DNA of 64,000 nucleotides from Poriferisodalis sp965226645 (GTDB taxonomy: Bacteria > Actinomycetota > Acidimicrobiia > Acidimicrobiales > Poriferisodalaceae), in assembly GCA_965226645.1 (NCBI GenBank), contig CBDDDL010000001.1, positions 186,001 through 250,000 of the forward strand. Direction: 5' to 3'. The notes beneath the pieces are model-generated. The model saw only the letters and a list, made by a program, of their open reading frames with translations. It was not told where the DNA came from and searched no databases. The translations under genes were made by a program, and so were the position numbers. Shown here one piece after another: positions 1-9,014 of the stretch. Positions within the stretch are counted from its first letter, which is position 1. Every line of letters starts with the position of its first letter.

Positions 1-1
1 A

Positions 2-793
2 GTCATCGCAATGTGGTCGAGGCCAAGCTTCGATCCCAATGAGCTCACTGGCGCATCAGACACTGGCGCATCAGACACTGGCAAGACCGGAACCGATCCG
101 CGTCGGCAACTGCCGTCATCGCTTGCCCACCAGCGCTACTACGAGCTGATTGCGACCGCACCAGCAGCCAACGAGCTCATCCGACGAGCAGGCGGACTCG
201 ACGGCGCGGGGGTGGACCTTCCCGCAGAAGTCGACGGAGGCGGCTCTCGCAGCGACACAGCTCTGACGCCGCTGCAGCTCGCGCTCGCCGCTGCAGCGGT
301 CGCCAACGAGGGCGCACTGATGCGCCCATTCCTCGTGCAGCGAGTCACGGCTCGGTCGGCTTCACAACCGGTAGCGGAGGAACCGTCTACGGGCAGCGCC
401 ACCGAAGTGACAGAGCCCACCGAGGTGCTCGCGCTGTTCGATACCGGCGAGGCGGCAGACCTGCTCAGCCAGATGGCCGGGGCCGCCGAGCAGGTACCGC
501 TGCGTCTGGCGCCGACCGAGACCACGCAAACCAACGCAGCTGTGGCCGAAGGCGTCGTCGTCGCCGTCGATGCCGTCACCGCCGCTGTCACAGAGATCGG
601 CGAATGGACAGTGTTGCTGGCGCCAGCGGACAACCCGGTGATCGCAGTCGCCGTCGTCGTCGAGACAGATATGCGACTTGGCGCAGACCAGCGGCAACCC
701 GGCGGTACCTTGGCATCGCTGATCGCTGCAACCGCAGCAGAAGCCGCGCTTGCACTCGGGGCCATCCCGACCTCGGTCGCCGACGGCTCCTGA
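2..793 (+). CDS. Penicillin-binding protein-like, C-terminal part, degenerate
   Basis: The frame is open from the window edge, so the N-terminus lies upstream. It begins with the 'PSFDPNE' segment that precedes the transpeptidase active site in class B PBPs such as PbpA, and later has the 'LTPLQLALAAAAVANEG' segment of that domain. The active-site motifs are missing. About 65 residues, including a 15-bp tandem repeat (47-82), replace the roughly 100 residues that should hold SxxK and SxN. The KTG region near the C-terminus is also unrecognisable; the 'KTGT' at codon 28 is in the wrong place. PbpA next to pknB and crgA is the standard actinobacterial arrangement. Likely a non-catalytic PBP-like wall protein; a decaying gene is the alternative. 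Confidence 0.75.
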   Translation, partial: VIAMWSRPSFDPNELTGASDTGASDTGKTGTDPRRQLPSSLAHQRYYELIATAPAANELIRRAGGLDGAGVDLPAEVDGGGSRSDTALTPLQLALAAAAVANEGALMRPFLVQRVTARSASQPVAEEPSTGSATEVTEPTEVLALFDTGEAADLLSQMAGAAEQVPLRLAPTETTQTNAAVAEGVVVAVDAVTAAVTEIGEWTVLLAPADNPVIAVAVVVETDMRLGADQRQPGGTLASLIAATAAEAALALGAIPTSVADGS

Positions 794-870
794 ACCGACC
801 CTCGCAGGCACACCCCGCCGGACCGGCGGCCCGATCCGGCAACCCCGTTCCCCGAGACTGCTCAGTGCCC

Positions 871-3156
871 ATGGCAGACAACGACAACCCGATCTTCGGC
901 GGCCGCTACGAGCTGTTCAGTCGCATCGCGCGAGGCGGGATGTCTGAGGTCTTCTTGGGCCGCGATCGGTTGCTCGACCGACCGGTCGCCGTCAAGGTGC
1001 TGTTCCCGGAATTCGCCAATGACTCGTCGTTCGTCGAACGGTTCCGCCGCGAAGCACAGGCGGCTGCCAACTTGAGCCAACCCAACGTGGTCGGCGTGTA
1101 TGACTGGGGCAACAACGACGGCACCCACTACATCGTCATGGAGTACGTCGAAGGACGCAGCCTTGCCGAGGTGATCCGCAGCGATGGCCCGCTGCACCCC
1201 GACCGGGCCGCTGACATCGCGATCGACATCGCCGCTGCGCTCGCCTTCGCCCATTCGAACGGCGTCGTTCACCGCGACATCAAGCCCGGCAACGTCATGA
1301 TCACCCGATCGGGCCAGGTCAAGGTCGCCGACTTCGGCATCGCCCGGGCGCTCGGCGGCGGCTCGGACGACCTGACACGTACGGGCTCCGTCATGGGCAC
1401 CGCGACCTACCTGTCCCCAGAACAGGCCCAAGGACAAGACGCCGACCCCCGCAGCGATGTGTACTCGCTGGCTGTCGTGCTCTACGAGATCCTGACCTCG
1501 GGGCCGCCGTTCACCGGCGACAGTCCAGTCGCCATTGCCTATAAGCACGTCCAGGAACCGCCAGTTCCGCCGTCGCGCTTCAACGCCGACGTACCGCACG
1601 AGCTCGAGGCCATCTGCCTACGCGGTCTCGCAAAGGAGCCCGCAGCCCGCTACGGCTCGGCTGCGGAGATGCGTAACGACTTGTTGCGCTTCCGTGCTGG
1701 CCAGCCGACACATGCCGCCGCGACCGACGTCACGACCTACTTCCGCGCCATCAGGCCCGAGCCTGCGGCGGCGGTGCCCGCGACCGCACCGGCGGCTGCC
1801 GAGCCACCCGCGCGGGGGATACCCCCGACGCCTCCGTACGGCTACGGCGGCTATCCGCCCGCATACCCGCCAGCCCCCACCGCCGTCGAGCCGCCCGACC
1901 GGACGCCCATGTGGATCACGCTCCTGGTCGTGTTGTTACTGGTCATTGCAGGGCTCGTGTTCCTGCTCGTCAACGATCGTGGCTCTACGACGGGCATCGC
2001 AACACCGGACGAGACTTCAGACGTTCGGCTGCGAGTACCGAACGTTGTCGGATTGCACTTCGCCGAAGCCGAGCGTGAGCTGGGAGATGTCGGCTTCGAC
2101 TTCGTCACGATCGAATTCTCCGAACGCGACGACATCGAGGAGAACGTCGTCTTCCAGCAGAACCCGCGTGCTGGCCTGCTGTTGGCCGAGCCGAACGAAC
2201 CGGACAATCCGATCACGCTGTTCGCCGCGGCGCCGACAACGCTCGTGACGGTCCCCAATGTGGTCGGCAGTCCGTACACCGAGGCCGAAGCGGTGCTCGT
2301 CGCGGCCGGATTCAGCGTCGAGCGAATCGACGTGCGCAACGACAGTCTCGAAGTCGGACAAGTGACCGAGCAGAGCATCGCAAGCACCGAAGAGCGACCT
2401 GCAGGGACCGTGGTGACGCTGACGGTCTCGGCGGGTCGAGGTGAAGTGGAGGTTCCGCGCCTGATCGGGCAGACCATCGACGACGCGCGGGTCACACTGG
2501 CGCGCCTCGGTCTCGTCGACCGAGTCGAGCGGGAATTCTCCACCGAGTTCAGCGAAGGCTCCGTCATTCGCAGCAGCCCCGAAGCCACCGAATCGGTGGA
2601 GCGGGGCAGCGTGGTCACACTGGTGGTCTCCGACGGACCCGAGGAGCTCGTCGTGCCGTCGCTCGCCGAGCTCGGGACGACCGACGCCGGCGGCGTCCAG
2701 TCGGCACTCGAAGCATTGGGTTTCGCCGTCAAACGCTCCGAGCGCGAGACCGACAGCACCGACATCGCTCCCAACTCCGTCGCCGAACTTGTTCCTGGCC
2801 CTGGCACGACTCAGATTGCCGGCTCCGAGATCATCCTCGTTGTGCTGACGCCTCCGGTCACCGCGACCGTTCCGAGCCTGCAGGCGTTGGGATCATTCGA
2901 GCCCGACGCGGTCGCCGCAGCCATGGCCGAACTCGGATTCAGCGTCGGCCGTCGGGCCCAACCCGTCGCCGCCGGCGACGCGGCCGACGGCCAAGTGATC
3001 GGGTTCGAGCCAGCACCGGGCACCGTCATCAAGCTCAACTTCGACACCGTCACGATGGTGATCGGCGAAGCCGGCGTGGAGCCCGTCGAACCCCCAGGTA
3101 GCCAAGCTCCCGTCGAAGAGCCGACGCCCAGCGACGGGGACACCGGCGAGGGGTGA
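871..3156 (+). CDS. pknB: Serine/threonine kinase PknB with PASTA repeats
   Basis: Membrane-bound Hanks-type kinase that senses peptidoglycan or lipid II and phosphorylates cell-wall and division proteins. From the ATG at 871 the product is 761 aa (a GTG two codons earlier is possible). The kinase domain is intact: glycine-rich loop, 'VAVK' with Lys42, 'HRDIKPGN' with Asp136, and DFG with Asp154. A proline-rich juxtamembrane stretch leads to one transmembrane helix at about residues 347-369, then about five extracellular PASTA repeats from residue 389 to the C-terminus, each starting 'VPxxxG' or 'VPSL'. Five repeats exceed the four of Mycobacterium PknB. It follows the PBP-like gene by 77 bp and precedes crgA. 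Likely targets encoded in this window are the CwlM-like protein and the MurJ-associated pseudokinase (inference from mycobacteria). Confidence 0.95.
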   Translation: MADNDNPIFGGRYELFSRIARGGMSEVFLGRDRLLDRPVAVKVLFPEFANDSSFVERFRREAQAAANLSQPNVVGVYDWGNNDGTHYIVMEYVEGRSLAEVIRSDGPLHPDRAADIAIDIAAALAFAHSNGVVHRDIKPGNVMITRSGQVKVADFGIARALGGGSDDLTRTGSVMGTATYLSPEQAQGQDADPRSDVYSLAVVLYEILTSGPPFTGDSPVAIAYKHVQEPPVPPSRFNADVPHELEAICLRGLAKEPAARYGSAAEMRNDLLRFRAGQPTHAAATDVTTYFRAIRPEPAAAVPATAPAAAEPPARGIPPTPPYGYGGYPPAYPPAPTAVEPPDRTPMWITLLVVLLLVIAGLVFLLVNDRGSTTGIATPDETSDVRLRVPNVVGLHFAEAERELGDVGFDFVTIEFSERDDIEENVVFQQNPRAGLLLAEPNEPDNPITLFAAAPTTLVTVPNVVGSPYTEAEAVLVAAGFSVERIDVRNDSLEVGQVTEQSIASTEERPAGTVVTLTVSAGRGEVEVPRLIGQTIDDARVTLARLGLVDRVEREFSTEFSEGSVIRSSPEATESVERGSVVTLVVSDGPEELVVPSLAELGTTDAGGVQSALEALGFAVKRSERETDSTDIAPNSVAELVPGPGTTQIAGSEIILVVLTPPVTATVPSLQALGSFEPDAVAAAMAELGFSVGRRAQPVAAGDAADGQVIGFEPAPGTVIKLNFDTVTMVIGEAGVEPVEPPGSQAPVEEPTPSDGDTGEG

Positions 3157-3206
3157 CCGTGAAGTTTTGGCTGCGCGGCGCCTCGATGCTTCTAAGGTGA
3201 GCCGCC

Positions 3207-3473
3207 ATGGCAAGGCCACGCAAGACCAGCCGCATTACTCCCAAGGGCACCCAACCGCAGAACGCGCCCCAACAACAGCACGCTGGCAGCAGCAACGCTC
3301 CCCAGAGCGCACCGTGGTTCGGTTGGCTCATCGGCGCGCTGCTGGCCGTCGGCACTGCGGTGATCGTGTCGAACTATCTGAGCTGGCTGCCCGGCAGCCC
3401 CCACAGTGCATGGATTGCCGTGGGCTTGGGCGTTGTGCTGGTCGGCATCCTGCTCGCGACCCGCTGGCGATAG
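3207..3473 (+). CDS. crgA: Cell division protein CrgA
   Basis: Small membrane protein (88 aa) of the UPF0233/CrgA family, which links FtsZ/FtsI to peptidoglycan synthesis in actinobacteria. The N-terminal 35 residues are polar and Gln/Asn-rich. Two hydrophobic segments follow (about residues 37-57 and 67-85), ending in 'LLATRWR', matching the family's C-terminal 'MRW' signature. Length agrees with the 80-95 aa norm. The ATG at 3207 is preceded by AGGTGAG at 3195-3201. Its position just after pknB and a PbpA-like gene is the usual actinobacterial context and strengthens the call. Confidence 0.88.
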   Translation: MARPRKTSRITPKGTQPQNAPQQQHAGSSNAPQSAPWFGWLIGALLAVGTAVIVSNYLSWLPGSPHSAWIAVGLGVVLVGILLATRWR

Positions 3474-3606
3474 CTGCATTCACCCGGCCAACAGAGCCGC
3501 CGCCATACGGGCCGACGGCCCAAGGGGTTCATGTCAAGCCTGAAAATCAGTGAATGACATTGATGTGATTTTCCCCAGGTTATGGAAAACCTGTGCAGAA
3601 CCAGCG

Positions 3607-3864
3607 CTACTCGTCGGCGTTCGCCACCAAGTCCATGTCCTCGCTGCAGCACCGAGGCGGTTCGGGGTGCTGAACCGGGGCCCTGATCATGCGCATCTCG
3701 GTTCCGCACAGACTGCAGCGGTAGGTCAAGCGCACTCGGCGCAGCTCTCCCGGCGGGGGCGGAGGCGGGATCGGCCGGGAGAACGTCGCCATCATCCTTA
3801 GGCCCAAGCGATAGACGGTGTAGATGAACACCAGCGACAGCGGGATAGCCACCCACAGGCTCAC
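3607..3864 (-). CDS. Small membrane-anchored zinc-ribbon-like protein
   Basis: An 85-aa protein from a GTG start. It has one N-terminal hydrophobic helix (about residues 4-26), a run of prolines, then a cytosolic segment with 'CSLCG' and a later 'CC' pair in 'PPRCCSEDMDLV', resembling a four-cysteine zinc ribbon. Similar short proteins occur in many actinobacteria, but I know no function. It converges on crgA with a 133-bp gap between the stops. Confidence 0.6.
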   Translation of the reverse strand: MSLWVAIPLSLVFIYTVYRLGLRMMATFSRPIPPPPPPGELRRVRLTYRCSLCGTEMRMIRAPVQHPEPPRCCSEDMDLVANADE

Positions 3865-3953
3865 GTGGTCACGCTACTGGTGTGCGCCTTGCGCCAGATG
3901 GTGGCCCAGCCTCCGCGCCGCAGTGAGACTCTGCTTTGTGCGAGAGTGGCGGC

Positions 3954-4214
3954 ATGCGGCCCAGTGGGACCGAGCCGGGGGACTTTGTCGAGTACGACAT
4001 GGACCTCTTGGAAGCGCAGCGGCGCACCAGGATGCGCATTGCGCTTGAAGCGAGTCGTGCAGCGCTGTCTGAAGAACTTGGGATTGAACTGCATATCGCC
4101 AATGAAGGAAACGAGTTGGTGCTTGCCGACGAAGACGGCATCCGCTATCGGGCGACCATGAATCCCCAGGGCCGCTTGGTGCTCACTGCTGTGCGGGATG
4201 TGAGCCTGCTATAG
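3954..4214 (+). CDS. Small hypothetical protein
   Basis: Product of about 86 aa from ATG 3954; a TTG at 3936 would add six residues and an ATG at 3999 would shorten it. It is acidic, with an amphipathic stretch ('DMDLLEAQRRTRMRIALEA') followed by alternating short hydrophobic segments that look like a small beta sheet. I do not recognise the family. It sits divergent from the zinc-ribbon gene and convergent with the DUF3499-like gene, with only 12 bp between the stops. Confidence 0.45.
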   Translation: MRPSGTEPGDFVEYDMDLLEAQRRTRMRIALEASRAALSEELGIELHIANEGNELVLADEDGIRYRATMNPQGRLVLTAVRDVSLL

Positions 4215-4226
4215 CGCCGTAGCGGA

Positions 4227-4595
4227 TCAGCCGCCGCGTACAGGCGCTGCCCGGAAGGCCCGTTCGAGCATTGAGGGCTGCGCCTCCGGCGCAGGTTCGA
4301 CAACAGCGGCGGGTTCGGGCCTGGAACGGGGCTCGAAGAGCGGCTCCGTGGCCTCGCTGGGCATCGACACCGGCTCGGGTTCGGCGACGCGCTGGTCCTG
4401 AAAGTCCCAGCCCAGCGGGGCGCGGATCCTGTCCGCGTGCATCGGGCACAGTGGGACGATGACGTCGCGATTGCGCCGTGCTCCCGCCATCGTCGCGGCG
4501 TCGAGATCATAAATCCACGCCATGGTGCGGGCGATGTCGTAGCCCAGACCCGCTGTGGCCGCTTCGGTGCACGTTCCGCGCACGCATTGCAACAT
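4227..4595 (-). CDS. DUF3499-like protein
   Basis: Product of 122 aa from the ATG at 4595. The N-terminal half carries the features of the actinobacterial DUF3499 family: a 'CVRGTC' cysteine pair near the start, a central 'AWIYDLDAAT' strand, then 'VPLCPMHADRI' and 'PLGWDF'. Together these look like a small zinc-binding fold. The last 50 residues are Pro/Glu/Ala-rich and probably disordered. Function is unknown for the family. It is divergent from the acyl-CoA dehydrogenase gene, with 200 bp between the start codons. Confidence 0.65.
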   Translation of the reverse strand: MLQCVRGTCTEAATAGLGYDIARTMAWIYDLDAATMAGARRNRDVIVPLCPMHADRIRAPLGWDFQDQRVAEPEPVSMPSEATEPLFEPRSRPEPAAVVEPAPEAQPSMLERAFRAAPVRGG

Positions 4596-4795
4596 GGCCC
4601 TCGAAAGTACCGGCGCGCCGCTGTCGGAACGGGGATATGCCGCCGTGGCCGGCAGCGCGGCCCTCAGAATCGTGCACCCCATCTCGGTAGGGTTCTGTGC
4701 GCTCGGCGCAAGTAAGCGCCGCACGTGCGACGAGGGGAGCCGCTGTGGTTGGCGGAGCATTGAGATCAGCGAGCGTGGACGATTTCGACCTGCGA

Positions 4796-6079
4796 ATGTC
4801 GACATCGGTCGAGCCGCTGTATGAAGCGGTGAAGGCGTTCATCCGCGACGAGGTCGACCCGATCACCGAGGAGTTTCACCGCCTCGGCGAGAACCGCGCA
4901 GAGCGCTGGAGCTGGGGCGCCGGCCAACTTGAACTGCTCGAAATCGCCAAGATCAAGGCCCGCGAGCAGGGGCTGTGGAACTTCTTCCTGCCCGACGCCG
5001 ACACTGGCCAGGGCCTCAGCAATCTCGACTACGCCTACATCGCCAACGAGCTCGGCAAGAACCGGCTGGCCTCGGAGTGTCTCAACTGTTCCGCTCCCGA
5101 TACCGGCAACATGGAGGTGCTCGAGCGCGTCGGCACGCCAGAGCAGAAGAAGCAGTGGCTCGAACCGCTGCTCGAAGGCAAGATCCGTTCGGCGTACGCC
5201 ATGACCGAGCCCGCAGTGATGAGCTCGGACGCCAAGCAGGTGCAGACCCGCGCAGAGCTCGACGGCGACGAGTGGCTCATCAACGGCGAGAAGTTCTATA
5301 TCTCGGGTGCCGGCGACCCGCGCTGCAAGATCATGATCACGATGGTCCGCACCAACCCCGACGCGGATACCTACAAGCAGCAGTCGCAGATCCTGGTGCC
5401 GATCGACACGCCGGGTGTGAACATCCTCGGCCCGATGCATGTCTTCGGCTCTGACGACGCACCGCACGGCCACATGCACATCACCTTCGAGGACGTGCGC
5501 GTGCCGAAGGACAACATCCTGCTCGGCGAAGGCCGGGGCTTCGAGATCAGCCAGCTGCGACTGGGCCCGGGCCGCATCCACCACTGCATGCGCTCCATCG
5601 GCGCCGCCGAGAAGGCCATCGAGATGATGGTGGACCGGGGCCTGTCACGCGAGGGTTTCGGCAAGAAGCTCATCAACCTGGGCAAGAACATGGAGATCGT
5701 GTCGCGCTCGCGCATCGAGGTCGAGGCCATGCGGCTGATGGTGCTGCGTGCGGCCAAGGCCATGGACACGCTCGGCAACGCCGAGGCCCGCGTCTGGGTC
5801 AGCGCCGTCAAGGCGATGGTGCCCGAGAAGTGCTGCGACATCATCAATGAGGCCATTCAGATGCACGGCGCCGCCGGTGTCTCGCAGTGGTTCCCGCTGG
5901 CGGACATGTGGCACGCGCAGCGCACGCTGCGGCTCGCCGACGGGCCCGACGAGGTGCATCACCATGTCGTGGCGAGGGCCGAGGTCAAGAACCGCGGCGG
6001 CGAGCGGTCCAACGGGCTCGCCACCGATCACACGCTGGCTGGGCCAGTTGCTCCAGCTATGGCGTTCTCTGGTCCGTAG
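4796..6079 (+). CDS. Acyl-CoA dehydrogenase (ACAD10/11-like)
   Basis: FAD flavoprotein for alpha,beta-dehydrogenation of an acyl-CoA, 427 aa from ATG 4796. The frame is open further upstream, but the family's N-terminus begins near here. It has the FAD-contact motif 'YAMTEP' at about residues 134-139, the middle beta domain with 'INGEKFYISGAGDP', and a C-terminal helical domain with 'IQMHGAAGVSQ' and 'RLADGPDEVHHH'. The segment 'LNCSAPDTGNMEVL' is typical of the ACAD10/ACAD11 branch, which handles long or 4-hydroxy acyl-CoAs. It converges with the acyl-CoA ligase gene 47 bp away. The natural substrate cannot be told from sequence. Confidence 0.88.
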   Translation: MSTSVEPLYEAVKAFIRDEVDPITEEFHRLGENRAERWSWGAGQLELLEIAKIKAREQGLWNFFLPDADTGQGLSNLDYAYIANELGKNRLASECLNCSAPDTGNMEVLERVGTPEQKKQWLEPLLEGKIRSAYAMTEPAVMSSDAKQVQTRAELDGDEWLINGEKFYISGAGDPRCKIMITMVRTNPDADTYKQQSQILVPIDTPGVNILGPMHVFGSDDAPHGHMHITFEDVRVPKDNILLGEGRGFEISQLRLGPGRIHHCMRSIGAAEKAIEMMVDRGLSREGFGKKLINLGKNMEIVSRSRIEVEAMRLMVLRAAKAMDTLGNAEARVWVSAVKAMVPEKCCDIINEAIQMHGAAGVSQWFPLADMWHAQRTLRLADGPDEVHHHVVARAEVKNRGGERSNGLATDHTLAGPVAPAMAFSGP

Positions 6080-6126
6080 TCGCGACGATCGTCCGGCCGG
6101 GTGTTTGCCCGTGGAGCATGGTCGCC

Positions 6127-7758
6127 TTAGGCGTGGGCGGGGTCGCCTAGGTCTCGCAGGGCCCAGTCGCGGAGTTCTACTTTGCGGATCTTGCCTGAGG
6201 GTGTGGTGGGCATCTCGTCGACGAACACCACGTGGCGGGGAATCTTGAAGCTGGCAATGCGGCCGCGGCAGCGCTCGATGAGGGCCTCTTCTGTGAGGTC
6301 GAGTGGGGCTGTGGCGGTGCGTTGTACGAAGGCGACAGGGACCTCGACGAGCCGGGGGTCGGGATAGCCGACGACGGCGATTTGTTCGACACCGTCGACT
6401 TCAAGCAGGTAGCCCTCGACTTCGGCGGGCGAGACGTTCTCGCCGCCGACTTTGAGCATGTCCTTGTGGCGGCCGACGAACACGATGTGGCCGTCGGGCC
6501 GCTGCCGGGCAATGTCGCCGGTGTCCAGCCAGCCGGCGTCGTCGAGCACTTCGGCGGTGGCCTCGGGGCGGCGCCAGTAGCCCTCCATCACGGTGTATCC
6601 CCTGACGAACAGGGCTCCAGGCGTGTCAGGTGCGCAGCTTTGTCCAGCATCGAGGTCGCGGATTTCGAATTCGATGTCGTCCATCGGGTAACCGGAGGCC
6701 TCGGTGCGCTGCTCGACACTGTGGGTGGGGTGGCTGCAGCTCACGAATGCCCACGACTCGCTCATGCCCCAGCCCGAGACCGTCGGGCAGAACACCTCTT
6801 GCGCCCGTCGGGCTACGGGGGTGGACGACTCCATACCGGCTGCCAGGGTTCCCATGCGCAGACTGGACACGTCGCGGGGGTGCTCGTCCTGGGCTCGCAG
6901 GAGGTCGCCCCAGTGCGAGTCGAATCCGTGCAGCACGGTGCCGCCTTCGGCCTCGAGTGAGGCCAGCACTTCGGCTGCATCGAAAGTGTCGAACAGGATC
7001 TGGCAGCCGCCGGACAGGACCGCCTGGAGCGACACCTCGCCGAATCCGAACAGGTGGAACAGCGGCAGGTAGCTCATATGGATGTCGTTGTGGGTGTGGC
7101 CCAGCAGCATCGCCCGCTCCCGGCTGTTGCGCAGCGGGCGGTGGGTGTGCACGACGCCCTTGGGGTGTCCGGTGGTGCCCGAGGTGTAGGCGAGCATCAT
7201 GCGGTCATCGACGGTCACCTCGGCTGCTCGTGCCGCGAGTTCTTCGTCCGAAACAGCGTTGCCTGCGGCGATCAGCGATTCCCAGCTGAGCTCACCTGCC
7301 AAGGTGTCGTCACGAGGGTCGCCGGTGAGGATGACCTGCTCGAGGTGGCCTGCCTCGGTGATAAGGGGATGCGCTTCGCACAGCATCTGGCGATAGTCGA
7401 TCGGACCCGAGCTGTCCAGCGAGATCATGAAGCGGCTCTCGGACTGCGCCACCGTGTAGGCGACGTCGTCGGTGCGGTACCGGGTGTTCAGCGGCACGAT
7501 GCAGCCACCGACCTTGGCGATGCCGTACTGCAGCCAGAGCCACTCGGGCAGATTGGTCATCCACACCGCGACGTGGTCGCCCCGCTGGGCACCCTGCGCC
7601 ATCAGACCCTTGGCGACACGGTCCACCTCGGCGGCGAACTCGGTGTAGTTCCAGCGCCGTTCGCCGAACACCGCCGCCGGCCGGTCGCCCCACATCTGGG
7701 CTGCACGGTCGACGGCATCGCCCAGCAACAGCCACTCGTACTTCGCACCCCGCGCCAT
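6127..7758 (-). CDS. Acyl-CoA ligase (AMP-forming, FadD-like)
   Basis: Adenylate-forming enzyme activating a carboxylic acid to its CoA thioester, 543 aa from ATG 7758. The P-loop motif 'YTSGTTGHPKG' is at about residue 190, 'GWGMSES' forms the A5-type motif, 'GWLDTGDIA' carries the conserved Asp, and 'PTTPSGKIRK' near the C-terminus holds the catalytic lysine. The frame continues upstream of 7758, but the divergent LLM gene and homology support this start. It probably feeds substrates to the neighbouring acyl-CoA dehydrogenase, CoA-transferase and hydratase genes (inference). Confidence 0.9.
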   Translation of the reverse strand: MARGAKYEWLLLGDAVDRAAQMWGDRPAAVFGERRWNYTEFAAEVDRVAKGLMAQGAQRGDHVAVWMTNLPEWLWLQYGIAKVGGCIVPLNTRYRTDDVAYTVAQSESRFMISLDSSGPIDYRQMLCEAHPLITEAGHLEQVILTGDPRDDTLAGELSWESLIAAGNAVSDEELAARAAEVTVDDRMMLAYTSGTTGHPKGVVHTHRPLRNSRERAMLLGHTHNDIHMSYLPLFHLFGFGEVSLQAVLSGGCQILFDTFDAAEVLASLEAEGGTVLHGFDSHWGDLLRAQDEHPRDVSSLRMGTLAAGMESSTPVARRAQEVFCPTVSGWGMSESWAFVSCSHPTHSVEQRTEASGYPMDDIEFEIRDLDAGQSCAPDTPGALFVRGYTVMEGYWRRPEATAEVLDDAGWLDTGDIARQRPDGHIVFVGRHKDMLKVGGENVSPAEVEGYLLEVDGVEQIAVVGYPDPRLVEVPVAFVQRTATAPLDLTEEALIERCRGRIASFKIPRHVVFVDEMPTTPSGKIRKVELRDWALRDLGDPAHA

Positions 7759-7918
7759 CGTCGCAGCGTACGTCACGCCGTCATTCGGCCGCGGTGGCAC
7801 CCTTATCGGCGAGGACGGCAACTCCGTGGCCGAGGCGAGCCCGCACAGAGCGGCGCAGGCTCGATCGAGCGGGCTACCTTGATCGGGCTCGTCCAGCCGA
7901 ACATAGGGGTGCACCGCC

Positions 7919-8947
7919 GTGGAATTCGACCTGATGACGGGGTCCTCGAAATGGGCCGACGCCGCCGAGCTGGCGCGTTCGGTGGAAGGCGCCGGATTCT
8001 CGGGAATGCTGTACACCGAGACCGGCCAAGTCCCGTGGATGCAGCTCGCCGCGGCCGCCATGGCGGCCCCAAGCCTGACGTTCACCACGGGCATCGCCGT
8101 GGCCTTCCCCCGCAGCCCGATGGTCTCCGCGCAGATCGCCTGGGAACTGGCAGGTGAGACCAAGGGTCGGTTCCGGCTGGGCCTCGGCAGCCAGGTGAAG
8201 GGCCATGTCGTGCGCCGCTACTCATCGGAATTCGACCGGCCCGCGGCGCGCATGCGCGACTACGTCGGGGCCGTCCAGGCATGTCTGCGGGCGTTCCGGC
8301 GCGAAGGCAACCTCAGCTACGAGGGCGAGTTCTTCAACCTCAGCCTGCTGCCAGCTCAGTGGACGCCGCGCAGCCACGACTACGGCGACATCAAGGTGGA
8401 CATTTCCTCAGTGGGGCCGGTGATGAACCGGGTCGCCGGCGAGGTGGCCGATGGCGTGCACGTCCACCCGATGCATACGTTGCACTACATCACAGAGCGG
8501 CTGCGGCCCCAGGTGGCCGAGGGCGCCGAGCGCGCAGGACGCGACGTTGCAGACATCGACCTCATCGTGCCGGTGTTCGCCGCTCCGGGAGACTCGCCCG
8601 AAGAACTGGCGCCGTTGATCCGTCGCGCCAAGACGCAGATCGCTTTCTACGGCACCACGCCGAACTACTCGTTCCAGTTCACCGACTTGGGATACGAGGG
8701 CGTGACAGCCGCACTGGGCGAACGCATGCGCGCCGGCGACATCGCCGGCATGGCCGAGGTCATCACCGACGACATGCTCGAGCACTTCGCGGTCGTGGCG
8801 CCGTGGGACGAGATGGCCGACCGCCTCAAGGACCGTTACGGCGGCACCGCCGCCCGGGTGGTCATGTACCTGGCGGAAGAGCAGATCCGCAAGGACCCTG
8901 ACATGGTGCACAAGTGGGGCGAGGTGGCACGCGCCACCCGCTCGTGA
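7919..8947 (+). CDS. LLM-class F420-dependent oxidoreductase
   Basis: Luciferase-like TIM-barrel protein, 342 aa from a GTG start. Features include 'GFSGMLYTETG' near the N-terminus, 'TGIAVAFPRSP', 'GRFRLGLGSQV' (a family signature strand and turn) and 'VADGVHVHP' in the C-terminal half. It resembles the actinobacterial MSMEG_2256-type subfamily. The cofactor is probably F420 rather than FMN, judging from the family. It diverges from the acyl-CoA ligase gene (160 bp between starts) and is followed 67 bp downstream by the SDR gene, so the two may be co-transcribed. Confidence 0.85.
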   Translation: MEFDLMTGSSKWADAAELARSVEGAGFSGMLYTETGQVPWMQLAAAAMAAPSLTFTTGIAVAFPRSPMVSAQIAWELAGETKGRFRLGLGSQVKGHVVRRYSSEFDRPAARMRDYVGAVQACLRAFRREGNLSYEGEFFNLSLLPAQWTPRSHDYGDIKVDISSVGPVMNRVAGEVADGVHVHPMHTLHYITERLRPQVAEGAERAGRDVADIDLIVPVFAAPGDSPEELAPLIRRAKTQIAFYGTTPNYSFQFTDLGYEGVTAALGERMRAGDIAGMAEVITDDMLEHFAVVAPWDEMADRLKDRYGGTAARVVMYLAEEQIRKDPDMVHKWGEVARATRS

Positions 8948-9014
8948 CGCAACCGACATCGGGTCAACGCAACGAGCACATCTCTACAAGCACAGCAAAG
9001 AACTGGAGATCACC

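Noticed and set aside
83..94. KTGT sequence in the PBP-like gene as a transpeptidase KTG motif
   Set aside because: It lies right after the PSFDPNE segment, far before where the KTG box belongs, and next to a tandem repeat.
3576..3593. Hairpin CAGGTT-N6-AACCTG between crgA and the zinc-ribbon gene as terminator
   Set aside because: Only 6 bp of stem and no T-run on either strand, so terminator function cannot be supported.
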